Source: Lichenihabitans psoromatis (GTDB lineage Bacteria; Pseudomonadota; Alphaproteobacteria; Rhizobiales; Beijerinckiaceae). Taken from it: a DNA stretch of 64,000 nucleotides. The notes beneath the pieces are model-generated. The model did no database searches and had not been told where the DNA came from. It saw only the letters and a program-made list of their open reading frames with translations. Below are positions 44,136-54,034 of this stretch, one piece after another. Both the position numbers and the translations under genes were made by a program. The stretch is from the NCBI RefSeq assembly GCF_004323635.1, contig NZ_CP036515.1:4217501-4281500 (forward strand), written 5' to 3'. Each line of letters begins with the position of its first letter. The first letter of the stretch is position 1.

Positions 44136-45509
44136 ATGAACGACACGGAACAAAACCGGCTTTCGGCCCGTGCGGCGCGCTACGCGCGGGTCGGCACCAA
44201 CGTAGGCGGCGTTGCGGCACGGATCGCGGGGGCGCGGCTATTCGGGAAGAGCGGCGGCGATAGTGCGAATGCGACCGCCCTGACGGCAGCCCTGGGGAGC
44301 CTTAAAGGACCGATCATGAAGGTCGCGCAGCTGTTGGCGACCATCCCCGACGCTCTGCCGCCCGAATATGCGGATGCTCTGCAGCAATTGCAGAGCGACG
44401 CGCCGCCGATGGGCGCAGCTTTTGTCAAACGCCGGATGCAAGCCGAACTCGGCCCCGGCTGGGCCGAGCGTTTCGCGGCCTTCGATCTTCGCCCCGCCGC
44501 TGCCGCTTCGCTCGGCCAGGTTCACCGCGCCACCGGTCTCGATGGCAAGGTGCTGGCCTGCAAGCTGCAATATCCTGATATGCCCTCCGCCGTCGAAGCG
44601 GATCTCTCGCAATTGCAGGTTCTGTTTTCGATCCACCGCCGCATGAGCCCCGCGGTCGACCTCCGCGAAGCCCTGAAGGAGATTGCGGCACGGCTGCGCG
44701 AGGAGCTGGATTATCGGCAAGAGGCGAAACACGCCGCTCTTTATCGCCTGATGCTGGACGGCACGCCCGAAGTCAGTGTCCCTGACGTGGTCGATAGCCT
44801 GTCGACTGATCGCCTGCTCACCATGGGCTGGCTCAACGGCGAAAAGTTGCTCGATTATAAAGATGCTGATCTCGAGACGCGTAACCGGATCGGCGGCGCG
44901 ATGTTCAAGGCGTGGTGGTTCCCGTTCAGCCACTACGGCGTCATCCACGGCGACCCCCATTTCGGCAATTATACGGTGCGCTCGCAGCCGAGCCAGGACG
45001 GTCCCGTCCCGGACGGCATCAACCTGCTGGACTATGGTTGCATTCGCGTGTTTCCGCCCCGCTTCGTAGGCGGCGTGGTGGATCTCTACCAAGGGCTGCT
45101 GCATGGTGAGCGCGCTCGTGTCGTCAATGCTTATGAGACCTGGGGCTTCAAGGGTCTCAGCAACCCGCTGATCGACGTGTTGAACATTTGGGCTAAATTC
45201 ATCTACGGGCCCATTCTGGACGATCGCGTCCGCACCATCGCTGATGGGGTGCAGCCGGGTCATTACGGCCGCAAGGAAGCCTTTGCGGTCCACAAGGCCC
45301 TGAAGGAACTCGGTCCCATCACGGTGCCGCGAGAGTTTGTGTTCATGGATCGAGCTGCGGTCGGGCTCGGCGGCGTGTTCCTGCATCTGCGGGCTGAAAT
45401 GAATTTCTACCGTCTGTTCAACGAGCAGATCGACGGTTTTACGTTGGACGCCATGGCGAAGCGGCAGTCGGCCGCTTTGGCGGCCGTCGGCATGGTAAGA
45501 GAAAAATAA
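44136..45509 (+). CDS. ABC1/UbiB family kinase-like protein
   Basis: A 457-residue ADCK/UbiB-family protein. Family marks are KxGQ-like LKGPIMKVAQLLA near residue 60, AAASLGQVHRA (the Ala-rich loop replacing the P-loop) near 120, VACKLQYP, the ELDYRQEAKHA region near 195, and the catalytic-loop HGDPHFGNY with DYG near 275-310. Members support ubiquinone synthesis as ATPases. ATG 44136 follows AAGG. It has no transmembrane end typical of E. coli UbiB, so it is probably an ABC1 paralogue rather than the canonical ubiB. Confidence 0.88.
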   Translation: MNDTEQNRLSARAARYARVGTNVGGVAARIAGARLFGKSGGDSANATALTAALGSLKGPIMKVAQLLATIPDALPPEYADALQQLQSDAPPMGAAFVKRRMQAELGPGWAERFAAFDLRPAAAASLGQVHRATGLDGKVLACKLQYPDMPSAVEADLSQLQVLFSIHRRMSPAVDLREALKEIAARLREELDYRQEAKHAALYRLMLDGTPEVSVPDVVDSLSTDRLLTMGWLNGEKLLDYKDADLETRNRIGGAMFKAWWFPFSHYGVIHGDPHFGNYTVRSQPSQDGPVPDGINLLDYGCIRVFPPRFVGGVVDLYQGLLHGERARVVNAYETWGFKGLSNPLIDVLNIWAKFIYGPILDDRVRTIADGVQPGHYGRKEAFAVHKALKELGPITVPREFVFMDRAAVGLGGVFLHLRAEMNFYRLFNEQIDGFTLDAMAKRQSAALAAVGMVREK

Positions 45510-45570
45510 GGCTAACGCGCCACGGTCGCATTAAGCTTGCGACAGAGCCGCACCGTGTGAGGTGGCTCTG

Positions 45571-45732
45571 TTGGCGACCGAGGTGCTGCGATTGCCGAGC
45601 CTGTTTCGACTGCTCTTCGTCCTCGCCCTTCTGGGGGCGCTCGTCTACGGGGGGATGATTGCGCTTGTGACGTTCGTTCAGGTCACGCCCCGACCGATCG
45701 AACAGGTCATCCCACCCGCGAAGTTGAAATGA
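45571..45732 (+). CDS. Small single-pass membrane protein upstream of xerD
   Basis: A 53-residue protein with one membrane helix ([22 protein letters not shown]) and a short periplasmic tail [20 protein letters not shown]. Small proteins with the same helix plus a P-TPR-x-x-x-V-IP tail precede xerD in many Hyphomicrobiales. TTG 45571 is favoured over GTG 45583 because GAGG lies nine bases upstream. That GAGG lies in the loop/stem of a hairpin (45543-45570). The stop overlaps the xerD ATG as ATGA. Confidence 0.7.
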   Translation: MATEVLRLPSLFRLLFVLALLGALVYGGMIALVTFVQVTPRPIEQVIPPAKLK

Positions 45733-46724
45733 CGGCGGCTCCGACGCCCATCGGCGACGCGCGGTCGATCTCAGCATCAAGCCTCGTCGACCTCTTCCTC
45801 GACATGATGGCGGCCGAGCGGGGAGCCGCCCTCAACACGATCGAGGCATACCGGCGCGACCTGACGGACTATTGCGCGTTTCTCGCGACAGAGGGCATCG
45901 CCCCGATCGAGGCCGAAACACAAGCCGCGCGTGACTATCTGGCCGAGCTCGTCGGGCGAGGCTTGAAGGCGTCGTCTGCCGCGCGTCGTCTGTCCGCCGT
46001 CAAGCAATTCCATCGCTTTCTCTTCACCGAGGGACACCGACCTGGCGATCCGACCGTGGTGGTCAGCGCCCCGAAGCGCGGCCGCGCCTTGCCGACCGTG
46101 TTGAGTGTCGCCGACGTCGACCGGCTGCTGGCCGTGGCGCGCGAGGGGCTGGACGACGAGCAGCGGCCCTGGGGGGAACGATGGCGCGCAGCCCGGATGA
46201 ACTGCCTTCTGGAACTGCTGTATGGCACGGGTCTTCGCGTCTCCGAACTCGTCGCCCTACCCCGCTCGGCTGCGCGGTTGGCTGAACAAAAGATCGATTG
46301 TTTTCTCGCCGTGCGCGGCAAAGGGGGGCGCGAGCGCCTGGTTCCTCTCTCCGGCCCAGCGAAAGCTGGCATTCTTCTCTACGCGAGCATCGGCGCCTCC
46401 AAGCCGAAAGGTGCGGCCCTGAACGCGTCGCCCTGGCTCTTCCCGGCCGACAGCGACAGCGGCTACCTGACCCGACAGGCCTTCGCGCGTGACCTCAAGG
46501 CCGTGGCGGCCGCTGCGGGGCTCAGGTCGGCCGAAATCAGCCCGCATGTGCTGCGCCACGCTTTCGCGAGCCACCTTCTGCACCATGGGGCCGACCTCCG
46601 GGTCGTGCAGGAATTGCTTGGCCATGCGGATATCTCGACGACGCAGATCTACACGCATGTGCTCGACGAACGGACGTCCGCGATGGTCCGCGACTTGCAC
46701 CCTCTCGGGTCAGATGACCAATGA
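45729..46724 (+). CDS. xerD: Site-specific tyrosine recombinase XerD
   Basis: A 331-residue recombinase that with XerC resolves chromosome dimers at dif. The SAM-like N-terminal domain ([27 protein letters not shown]) precedes the catalytic domain with Arg in GTGLRVSEL near residue 165, [12 protein letters not shown] near 278, [14 protein letters not shown] near 300-313 with the Tyr nucleophile. Length is normal for XerD. It is translationally coupled to the small membrane protein upstream and overlaps the next gene by 11 bp. Confidence 0.93.
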   Translation: MTAAPTPIGDARSISASSLVDLFLDMMAAERGAALNTIEAYRRDLTDYCAFLATEGIAPIEAETQAARDYLAELVGRGLKASSAARRLSAVKQFHRFLFTEGHRPGDPTVVVSAPKRGRALPTVLSVADVDRLLAVAREGLDDEQRPWGERWRAARMNCLLELLYGTGLRVSELVALPRSAARLAEQKIDCFLAVRGKGGRERLVPLSGPAKAGILLYASIGASKPKGAALNASPWLFPADSDSGYLTRQAFARDLKAVAAAAGLRSAEISPHVLRHAFASHLLHHGADLRVVQELLGHADISTTQIYTHVLDERTSAMVRDLHPLGSDDQ

Positions 46725-47319
46725 TCCTCATGCGGTCGTGCCGCCGCCGGGCTTCGTCGACCTGACCGAAACCGACGGTATCGTCGTCGATCTCCGCTAT
46801 GCCTCGACGAATAATTTCGTTGGCCGCGTCATCTACGACAGCTTCGACCGGCTGATGCTGCATGAGATCGCGGCCGCCAAGCTGATCTCGGCAATCGTCG
46901 CATTGCGTCAGATCCGCCCCGATCTTCGCCTACTAGTTTTTGATGGCTTTCGCCCGAACCGAGTCCAACGCCTGTTCTGGGCCGTGGTGCGGGGAACGGC
47001 GGAGCAGCAGTTCGTGGCGGACCCGGAGATCGGTTCGGTGCACAGCTTCGGCCTCGCGGTCGATCTTTCGCTGATCGATGCAACCGGGCAAGCGCTCGAC
47101 ATGGGGACGGATTTCGACGATTTCACAGAGCGGGCGGAGCCACGGCGTGAAGCCGACCTGCTGGCCCAAGGCGCGTTGTCGGAGCTTCAGGTGCGTAACC
47201 GCATGCTGCTCAGGACCGTGATGGAAGCCGCAGGCTTTCTTCATCTGCCGATCGAATGGTGGCATTTCGATGCGCTCCCGGCCGACCAGGTGCGGCGGCT
47301 CTTCAGCCTCATCGAGTAG
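46714..47319 (+). CDS. D-alanyl-D-alanine dipeptidase (VanX/DdpX-like)
   Basis: A 201-residue M15D-family zinc dipeptidase that splits D-Ala-D-Ala. The motifs are [15 protein letters not shown] near residue 25, [10 protein letters not shown] near 77, the zinc His and Asp in [15 protein letters not shown] near 115, and the catalytic Glu plus zinc His in EWWHFD near 188. ATG 46714 overlaps the xerD end. No signal peptide is seen, so it is cytoplasmic. No van cluster is present; a role in wall-precursor recycling is likely. Confidence 0.9.
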   Translation: MTNDPHAVVPPPGFVDLTETDGIVVDLRYASTNNFVGRVIYDSFDRLMLHEIAAAKLISAIVALRQIRPDLRLLVFDGFRPNRVQRLFWAVVRGTAEQQFVADPEIGSVHSFGLAVDLSLIDATGQALDMGTDFDDFTERAEPRREADLLAQGALSELQVRNRMLLRTVMEAAGFLHLPIEWWHFDALPADQVRRLFSLIE

Positions 47320-47443
47320 CCAGCACGGTGTCCAATGTGCCTTAAGAAGCCGCAGAAGACGAGCCGGCTTGGACACGTCTTGCCCGTTGCCCCTTCAAAG
47401 GCGCAGCATGCGATCCAATATTGCTCAAGACAAGGAGCAGAGC

Positions 47444-48421
47444 ATGGCCGTGAGTTGGGACGAATGGGAAGTGCCGACGCAGGGGCAACCCCGCGCTGAG
47501 GATTATGCGTTCGACCTCGATCGGACCCTGTCGGCGGTGGTGGCCGTGACGGCACGGGTGCCGACCGACGCCTTCACGGCCGAAACCCTCGGCACCGAAC
47601 GATCCGGCAATGGCGTTCTGATCCGCGAGGACGGGATCGTTCTGACGATCGGCTACCTCATCACGGAAGCCGAGGAAGTCTGGCTCACCACCGTCGATGG
47701 GCGCGTGGTACCGGGCCATGTGATCGGCATCGATCAGAATACCGGCTTCGGCCTGGTTCAAGCGCTGGATGCTTTGAACGTCACGGCCCTGAAGCTTGGC
47801 GACTCGACCCGTGTGATGCCGGGCGAGCGCGTTTTGGTCGGCGGCGCCGGTGGGCGCACGAAATCGGTGACCGCCAAGGTTTTGGCTCGTCAGGAATTCG
47901 CCGGCTACTGGGAATATCTTCTCGAGGACGCGTTCTTCACGGCGCCCGCCCATCCGCATTGGGGCGGAACGGCGCTGATCGGGCCGAAGGGAGACCTGCT
48001 CGGCATTGGCTCGCTGCAACTGCAGCACCAGACGCCGAACGGCAAAATCGCCCCGATGAACATGATGGTGCCGATCGAATTTCTGGAGCCGATTTTGGAG
48101 CAGATCCTCGATCAGAGCGATCGCTCGCCCTCGCGGCCATGGCTCGGCGTCTTCGTGTCGGAAGATGACGACAAGGTGCTGGTCGTCGGCCTCGCCGGCA
48201 ACGGCCCGGCCAAGCGGGCCGGTCTGCGTGAGGGTGACGGCATTCTCGCTGTCGATGGCAATGCGATCGACAGCCTGTCGGGCTTTTATCGCCGCCTTTG
48301 GGCGTTGGGCGATGCCGGCGTGGACGTCCCGCTCACGCTCGAGCGGGAGGGCGATGTGTTCGACGTGCGAATTTCGTCAGGGGATCGCCGACGTTTTCTC
48401 AAGATGCCCCGTCTGCACTGA
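47444..48421 (+). CDS. Trypsin-fold PDZ protein lacking the catalytic triad (pseudoprotease)
   Basis: A 325-residue relative of HtrA-type S1C proteases. The trypsin-like fold is clear (SGNGVLIREDGIVLTIGYLI; GFGLVQALDAL; LLGIGSLQL) and one C-terminal PDZ domain follows (PWLGVFVSED, VVGLAGNGPAKRAGLREGDGILAVDG). But the His position reads IGYLI rather than N-S-H-V-V, and the Ser loop is HWGGTALIG rather than GNSGGPL. ATG 47444 follows AAGGAG. It is annotated as S1C protease in related genomes by similarity; here it is probably catalytically dead and a binding protein. No signal peptide. Confidence 0.85.
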   Translation: MAVSWDEWEVPTQGQPRAEDYAFDLDRTLSAVVAVTARVPTDAFTAETLGTERSGNGVLIREDGIVLTIGYLITEAEEVWLTTVDGRVVPGHVIGIDQNTGFGLVQALDALNVTALKLGDSTRVMPGERVLVGGAGGRTKSVTAKVLARQEFAGYWEYLLEDAFFTAPAHPHWGGTALIGPKGDLLGIGSLQLQHQTPNGKIAPMNMMVPIEFLEPILEQILDQSDRSPSRPWLGVFVSEDDDKVLVVGLAGNGPAKRAGLREGDGILAVDGNAIDSLSGFYRRLWALGDAGVDVPLTLEREGDVFDVRISSGDRRRFLKMPRLH

Positions 48422-48539
48422 CAATTGCGTTCGAATGCCGCCGATTGCCGCAAATGAGGCGATCGGCGCTCATTTTACTCGACTGGAGCGCCATAGGGGC
48501 TAATAAGCAGTCCAATCAAGCCAGGGTGGAGAATGCGAC

Positions 48540-49463
48540 GTGGCGACTGAGGCACGGTTCCGTGGGGTTTTTCCGGTCGTCCCGACCACGTTCGACGAAA
48601 AGGGCGGCCTCGATCTACCGAGCCAGCTCCGATGCATCGACTTCATGATCGATGCCGGCTCGGACGGGCTCTGTCTTCTGGCGAATTTCTCCGAACAATT
48701 CGTGCTCAGCGACGCCGAGCGCGAGCATCTGACGACCGCGATTTTGAACCATGTGGCTGGACGTGTGCCGGTCATCGTCACGACCTCGCATTTTAGCTCG
48801 GCCATTTGCGCCGATCGCAGCAAGCGCGCTGAGGATCAGGGCGCCGCGATGGTCATGATCATGCCGCCCTATCACGGTGCAACATTCCGGGTGCCGGAAC
48901 CCGGCATCTTCGAGTTCTACAAGCGCGTCTCCGATGCGATCTCGATTCCGATCATGGTGCAGGATGCGCCAGCGAGCGGGACCGTCCTCTCGGCGGCGTT
49001 CCTGGCCCGGATGGCCAAGGAGATCACCAACCTCGCCTATTTCAAGATCGAGACGCCGTTCGCGGCCGCGAAACTTCGCGACATCATCGCGCTTGGCGGC
49101 GATGCGATCGAAGGCCCTTGGGACGGCGAGGAAGCCATCACGCTGATGGCCGATCTCGATGCTGGCGCGACAGGCAGCATGACCGGTGGCGCATTTCCGG
49201 ACGGGATCGGCCCGATCGTCCACGCACATCTCGCCGGTAAGCGCGAAGAGGCGATGCAGGGCTACGAGCGCTGGCTGCCGCTGATCAATTATGAAAACCG
49301 CCAATGTGGCCTTCTTGCCGCCAAGGCGTTGATGAAAGAAGGCGGCGTCATCGCATGTGACGCGCCGCGTCATCCGCTCGCTCCGATGCACGCGCAGACA
49401 CGCGCCGGATTGATCGAAGTCGCACGACGCCTCGACCCGATGGTTCTGCGCTGGGGTAAATAA
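48540..49463 (+). CDS. Dihydrodipicolinate synthase family aldolase/dehydratase
   Basis: A 307-residue TIM-barrel enzyme of the DapA/NAL superfamily. The Schiff-base lysine is probably in AYFKIETP near residue 165. The N-terminal [19 protein letters not shown] and YxxYS-like ANFSEQ regions fit 2-keto-3-deoxy-L-arabonate dehydratase-type members. The next gene is a semialdehyde dehydrogenase, as in non-phosphorylative pentose pathways. Start is GTG 48540. It is not canonical DapA. Confidence 0.82.
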   Translation: MATEARFRGVFPVVPTTFDEKGGLDLPSQLRCIDFMIDAGSDGLCLLANFSEQFVLSDAEREHLTTAILNHVAGRVPVIVTTSHFSSAICADRSKRAEDQGAAMVMIMPPYHGATFRVPEPGIFEFYKRVSDAISIPIMVQDAPASGTVLSAAFLARMAKEITNLAYFKIETPFAAAKLRDIIALGGDAIEGPWDGEEAITLMADLDAGATGSMTGGAFPDGIGPIVHAHLAGKREEAMQGYERWLPLINYENRQCGLLAAKALMKEGGVIACDAPRHPLAPMHAQTRAGLIEVARRLDPMVLRWGK

Positions 49464-49549
49464 CGGCAAGCTGCCGCACCGACATCATCGAGCCTTTGTC
49501 GAAACCGTCGTCAGGGCTTGCCAGGCACCGACAACAGAAGGATGTCGTC

Positions 49550-51157
49550 ATGAACGACGCGAGCTCACCATTGGACGCCACGATCACGGGCGATCTACTT
49601 ATCGGCGGCGAAGCCGTTGCGGGGCGCGACAACGCTTTCAACGCCGTTGACCCGAAGACCGCCAAGCCTATCGACCCGCCCTTCAAGGGCGGCACCACCG
49701 ATGATGTCGCCAAGGCGTGCAGCCTCGCGGCCGATGCGTTCGACGCCTATCGCGAAACCACGCTCGAACAGCGCGCGGCGTTTCTGGAAGCCATCGCGAC
49801 CCGCATCCTTGGCCTCGGTGATGCCCTGATCGATCGTGCCTGCACCGAAAGCGGCTTGCCCCGACCGCGCATCGAAGGCGAACGCGGCCGCACCGTCGGC
49901 CAGTTGCGTCTCTTCGCAAGCGTCATCCGGGAGGGAAGCTGGCTCGGTGCCCGCATCGACCGTGCCCAGCCCGAACGCAAGCCCATGCCGCGCGCCGATA
50001 TCCGCCTTCGCATGATCCCGCTCGGCCCCGTCGCCGTATTCGGCGCCAGCAACTTCCCGCTCGCCTTTTCGGTCGCTGGCGGCGACACCGCATCGGCTCT
50101 TGCGGCTGGTTGCCCAGTCGTCGTCAAGGCGCATCCGGCCCATCCCGGCACCTCGGAACTCGTCGGTCGGGCGATCCAGCAGGCCGTGAAGGATTGCGGA
50201 TTGCCAGCCGGTGTCTTCGCCCTCGTCGGCGGCTCAGGCAATGCCATCGGCGGTGCGCTGGTGGCTAATCCGCACATCAAGGCGGTTGGCTTCACCGGAT
50301 CGCGGCGCGGCGGTCTCGCGCTGGTCGCGATCGCGGCAGCCCGGCCCGAGCCGATCCCGGTTTATGCGGAAATGAGCAGCATCAACCCGCTGTTCCTCCT
50401 CCCGGCGGCCCTCAAGGCGCGCGGCGCGACGATCGGCCGGGACTTCATCGGTTCGCTCACGATGGGCGCTGGTCAGTTCTGCACGAACCCCGGCCTGGTG
50501 GTCGCGGTCGACGGCCCGGATCTCGAAGCCTTCATGGCGTCGGCCTCGGACACGATCCAGAATGCGGCGGCTCTCACGATGCTGACCGGAGGCATCCAGA
50601 GCGCCTATAAGAGCGGCGTCGAGCAACTCGAGGGTCACGAGAACGTCAAGACCGTGGCACGCGGCCAAGCCGAAGTCGGTCCGGTTGAAGCCCGCGCAGG
50701 CTTGTTCGTCACCGATCTGACGAGCTTCCTGTCCGATGAACGGCTGCGGGACGAGGTTTTTGGATCGTCGTCGCTGGTGGTTCGCTGCCCGGATGTTGCC
50801 TCCTTGCGGGTTGCGGCCGAGGCTTTGGAAGGTCAATTGACCGCGACATTGCAAATGGACGACGGCGATCACGAGGTCGCTCGCTCGCTCCTGCCCGTGT
50901 TGGAACGCAAGGCGGGGCGTATTCTGGTGAACGGCTTCCCGACCGGTGTCGAAGTCTGTCATGCGATGGTGCACGGCGGCCCCTACCCGGCCACCTCCGA
51001 TCCGCGGAGCACGTCGGTCGGCAGTCTCGCGATCGAGCGCTTCCTGCGCCCGGTCTGCTATCAGGATCTTGCCGAAGCCTTGCTGCCAGTCTCGCTGCAG
51101 AACACGAATGCGCTGGCGATTCCGCGGCGGATCGAAGGCGTCATCGGCAAAGACTGA
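49550..51157 (+). CDS. Aldehyde dehydrogenase, alpha-ketoglutarate semialdehyde dehydrogenase type
   Basis: A 535-residue NAD(P)+ dehydrogenase of the long ALDH branch. The N-terminal [12 protein letters not shown], the [39 protein letters not shown] nucleotide region, glutamate EMSSINP near residue 278 and catalytic Cys in [10 protein letters not shown] near 310 are visible. These features match 2,5-dioxopentanoate (alpha-KGSA) dehydrogenases. ATG 49550 follows AAGGA. With the dehydratase upstream it would deliver 2-oxoglutarate to the TCA cycle from a pentonate, which is inference from the gene pair. Confidence 0.9.
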   Translation: MNDASSPLDATITGDLLIGGEAVAGRDNAFNAVDPKTAKPIDPPFKGGTTDDVAKACSLAADAFDAYRETTLEQRAAFLEAIATRILGLGDALIDRACTESGLPRPRIEGERGRTVGQLRLFASVIREGSWLGARIDRAQPERKPMPRADIRLRMIPLGPVAVFGASNFPLAFSVAGGDTASALAAGCPVVVKAHPAHPGTSELVGRAIQQAVKDCGLPAGVFALVGGSGNAIGGALVANPHIKAVGFTGSRRGGLALVAIAAARPEPIPVYAEMSSINPLFLLPAALKARGATIGRDFIGSLTMGAGQFCTNPGLVVAVDGPDLEAFMASASDTIQNAAALTMLTGGIQSAYKSGVEQLEGHENVKTVARGQAEVGPVEARAGLFVTDLTSFLSDERLRDEVFGSSSLVVRCPDVASLRVAAEALEGQLTATLQMDDGDHEVARSLLPVLERKAGRILVNGFPTGVEVCHAMVHGGPYPATSDPRSTSVGSLAIERFLRPVCYQDLAEALLPVSLQNTNALAIPRRIEGVIGKD

Positions 51158-51162
51158 CCAAT

Positions 51163-51203
51163 GCGCCTGTCTGCCGGCTCGAGAAGAGCCGGCAGACAGG
51201 CGC
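51163..51203. terminator. Strong hairpin between convergent genes
   Basis: An 18-bp perfect stem with a 5-base loop (GAGAA) between the aldehyde dehydrogenase stop and the stop of the phosphoesterase on the other strand. No T-tract follows on either strand, but it should act as a transcript end in both directions. Confidence 0.75.
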
Positions 51204-51208
51204 CTGCT

Positions 51209-51733
51209 CTATCGTTCTGAGGTTGCGGCCACGGCCCGACGACGTGTCGTCCGAATATCCTCCAGCGTCACGGGGCGAAAATCCCAGACGTCAACGCCGA
51301 CGTCATATTGTTTCGGGGCCTTGCGAAGCGCGCCGTGCGAATGGCCATGGAGATTGAGCGACCCGCGCCCCATGCCGTTCCATGTTCGAAACGCGTAGTG
51401 ACACAGCACCAACATCGTGCCGTCGACCGTCACTTCGGCATAGTGTTGCTGCGACGCCCAGCCAGGGATCGCCAGCGTCGCAGGCCCATCGTTATTCCCG
51501 ACGATCAGATGCTTCTCGCCGTTCAGCGCTCCGAAAATCTCGGCCACGCGGTCCGGTGTCGGCCCGAGAGCGAAATCGCCGAGGTGCCACACAAGATCGT
51601 CTGCCGAAACGGCGGCATTCCAACGATCGATCAATCCGGCATCATGCAGGTTGAGGTCGAGAAACGGGCGATGATCGAAGCGCAAAGCGCGCGGATCGCC
51701 GAAATGCGTATCGCTCGTAAAGAAAACCGTCAT
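51209..51733 (-). CDS. Metallophosphoesterase
   Basis: A 174-residue calcineurin-like phosphoesterase. All metal motifs are seen: SDTHFGD at the N-terminus, WHLGDFALG near residue 50, GNND near 79, and NLHGHSHG near 127. It resembles small YfcE-like phosphodiesterases acting on short substrates. Substrate unknown. It is convergent with the dehydrogenase gene. Confidence 0.93.
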   Translation of the reverse strand: MTVFFTSDTHFGDPRALRFDHRPFLDLNLHDAGLIDRWNAAVSADDLVWHLGDFALGPTPDRVAEIFGALNGEKHLIVGNNDGPATLAIPGWASQQHYAEVTVDGTMLVLCHYAFRTWNGMGRGSLNLHGHSHGALRKAPKQYDVGVDVWDFRPVTLEDIRTTRRRAVAATSER

Positions 51734-51927
51734 AAAGCGCTCATCGCGAGTTGAGGATCTGAGTTCGTCCCGTCATCCAGCACAAAATGGGCCGGGATGT
51801 CGGCGGCTCAAGACGATGTGTATCGGCGTCATCAACACGTTGAGCCGCATAAGTCGATGGCGTCGGTCGATGACAAACGCGTCGACGTCGAAGCTCGCAT
51901 TGAACATGAGCCAGAAGGGCCCGTGCG

Positions 51928-52605
51928 ATGAAGATCACGTTCTATGCCCATGCAAGCTTCCGGCTCGAAACACCAACGTTCGTGATCATCACGGACCCCT
52001 ACACGCCGGGACGAGGCGGCTCGGGCTTCAAGCCGATCGACGAGCCGGCCGACCTCGTGTTGATGAGTTCGGCTACCGACCGCTTCCATTCCGACCCAAG
52101 CCACATTCTCGGTGATCCGACGGTCGTGAACGCAATGGACCTGCCGCGCGGCGGCGACACGGTACGAGGCGTCCACATCAAACCATTTCCGACGAGCGAA
52201 AGCTTGACCTTCGACTTCGGACGCGATCCCGACGCCAATGCCATGTCGCTCTTCAGTCTCGGCGGTCTTCGCGTGCTGCATATGGGGGATGTCGGCAACG
52301 CAATCGATGCGGCCGATCTGCGCGACCTTGCCGGGACCGTCGATATCATGCTGGCCCTCGTGGGTGCCCATGCGACGATCGGGCTCGACGACCTCGACGC
52401 CGCGATCGCGGCTATCGCCCCGAAGATCGTCATTCCGATGCATTACTGGAGCCCCGACGGCGTCCTGGCGATCGAGCCGGTCGAGACTTTTTTGAGCCGA
52501 CATCCCGCTTCGACCGTCCAGCGGATCGAAGGCTCGTCGATCACGATCGAACCCGGGAGCCTGCCGGCGACCACGCAGATCGTGGTGCTCCGCGAGTCGC
52601 GTTAA
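51928..52605 (+). CDS. MBL fold metallo-hydrolase (UlaG-like)
   Basis: A 225-residue metallo-beta-lactamase-fold protein. It starts MKITFYAHASFRLET, like UlaG-type enzymes (HASF-x metal loop). Further motifs are VLMSSATDRFHSDP near residue 45, LHMGDVGNA near 112, and PMHYWSPDG near 170. The usual HxHxDH motif reads SSATDRFH, so metal binding may differ. Start ATG 51928. Substrate unknown. Confidence 0.85.
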   Translation: MKITFYAHASFRLETPTFVIITDPYTPGRGGSGFKPIDEPADLVLMSSATDRFHSDPSHILGDPTVVNAMDLPRGGDTVRGVHIKPFPTSESLTFDFGRDPDANAMSLFSLGGLRVLHMGDVGNAIDAADLRDLAGTVDIMLALVGAHATIGLDDLDAAIAAIAPKIVIPMHYWSPDGVLAIEPVETFLSRHPASTVQRIEGSSITIEPGSLPATTQIVVLRESR

Positions 52606-52660
52606 CCGATAACGCCACAGGCTCTTTCAGCCGTGTCGACGGTTTCCCATATCGTCGATC

Positions 52661-53668
52661 ATGATGACAAACATGCTCTCCGTGCTCGACACGGATCCAC
52701 AGGGCGGCCACCAACCCGCCGCTCCATCGTCGCTCAGCGAGACCGCTCTGTTCGACGCTTATTCGCAAGCGGTCGTCGATGTGGTCGATCGTGTCGGCCC
52801 GAGCGTCGTCCGCATCGATGTCAAGCGTGGCGATGGCAGCGCCGGGGGCTCCGGCTCCGGCGTGATCGTGTCGCCCGATGGCTTGATCCTCACCAACAGC
52901 CATGTGGTCCAAGGATCGCGCCGCGCGGACGTCACAACACTCGACGGCCGTGTTCTAACGGCACGCGTTCTCGGCGACGATCCGGATACGGATCTGGCTC
53001 TTCTTCGGGTCGAGGCCGACATCACGCTTCCGGCCGCCCGCCTCGGCGACTCCAAGGTCCTGCGACGCGGCCAGATGGCGATTGCGATCGGCAATCCGCT
53101 GGGCTTCGACGCGACCGTCACGGCCGGCGTCGTCTCGGCGCTCGGTCGGTCGCTGCGCGCGAAATCAGGCCGGCTGATCGAAGACGTGATCCAGACCGAC
53201 GCGGCGCTGAACCCTGGCAATTCCGGTGGCCCACTGGTGTCTTCGGCGGGCGAGGTGATCGGCATCAACACCGCGATCATCGCAGGGGCGCAAGGCATCT
53301 GCTTCGCGGTGGCGGCCAATACGGCATCCTTCGTACTCGGCGAGATTGTCCGTCACGGGCGCGTGCGGCGCGGCCATATCGGGATCGCAGCCGGAACTAG
53401 CGCCCTGCCCCGGCGAACGGCGTTGCGGCTGGGCCTCGATCAGACACATGGGGCCGTGATCACGGCCGTCGAGCTAAAGTCTTCGGCCGACCATGCCGGT
53501 TTACTGACCGGCGATATGGTGGTGGCTTTGGACGGTCGAACCGTGACGGGCGCCGACGATCTCGTGCGGATGCTCGACGCGGGAACGATCGACCGAACGG
53601 TGCCGCTCGATGTGTTGCGTCGCGCGGAGCCGCGTCGGTTCTGGGTCAGTCCGCGCGAGCGGGCGTAA
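52661..53668 (+). CDS. HtrA-like S1C serine protease
   Basis: A 335-residue trypsin-like protease with one PDZ domain. The triad is intact: His in LTNSHVVQ near residue 87, Asp in DPDTDLALLRV near 113, Ser in NPGNSGGPLV near 185. The PDZ (about 235-325) contains GAVITAVELKSSADHAGLLTGDMVVALDG. No signal peptide or membrane anchor is obvious, so it may be cytoplasmic, unlike typical periplasmic DegP/DegS. The contrast with the pseudoprotease at 47444 is notable. ATG 52661 or 52664. Confidence 0.93.
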   Translation: MMTNMLSVLDTDPQGGHQPAAPSSLSETALFDAYSQAVVDVVDRVGPSVVRIDVKRGDGSAGGSGSGVIVSPDGLILTNSHVVQGSRRADVTTLDGRVLTARVLGDDPDTDLALLRVEADITLPAARLGDSKVLRRGQMAIAIGNPLGFDATVTAGVVSALGRSLRAKSGRLIEDVIQTDAALNPGNSGGPLVSSAGEVIGINTAIIAGAQGICFAVAANTASFVLGEIVRHGRVRRGHIGIAAGTSALPRRTALRLGLDQTHGAVITAVELKSSADHAGLLTGDMVVALDGRTVTGADDLVRMLDAGTIDRTVPLDVLRRAEPRRFWVSPRERA

Positions 53669-53680
53669 CACTTCTGACGA

Positions 53681-54016
53681 TCAGCTGCTCAATTTGGGAC
53701 CGAGCGTGATCAGCGCGACGGCCACGATGGCGAGGATGATGCCGACGCTCTCGATCGTGCCAACCCGCTCGCCGAAAAACGCGATGGCGACGACGTTGAC
53801 GGCCACCAGCTGGATGACGGCGGACAGGCTGAACGCCGTCGCCATCCCCAATTCTTTGATCAGGCGCAGCATCAGCAGATTGCCGACTGTGTAGAGCGCC
53901 ATGGTGAGCACCACTTTGCCCGGCGTCGACTCGAGAGCCCAGGATTTGGCCGCACTCGCGGCGGCGATAAAGATGGCGGTCGCCGAGCCGAGTTGAAGCA
54001 GCGTGAACGCGTTCAT
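53681..54016 (-). CDS. Small four-helix membrane transporter (EamA/SMR-like)
   Basis: A 111-residue membrane protein with four predicted helices, the size of a small multidrug resistance or half-EamA protein. Helix 2 to 4 are around residues 32-52, 60-80 and 86-105, and there is a conserved-type Glu in FFGERVGTIES. It lies 18 bp downstream of the ABC ATPase gene on the same strand, so it may be co-transcribed. Function is uncertain. Confidence 0.75.
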   Translation of the reverse strand: MNAFTLLQLGSATAIFIAAASAAKSWALESTPGKVVLTMALYTVGNLLMLRLIKELGMATAFSLSAVIQLVAVNVVAIAFFGERVGTIESVGIILAIVAVALITLGPKLSS

Positions 54017-54034
54017 ACCAATGTCCGATCGCGT

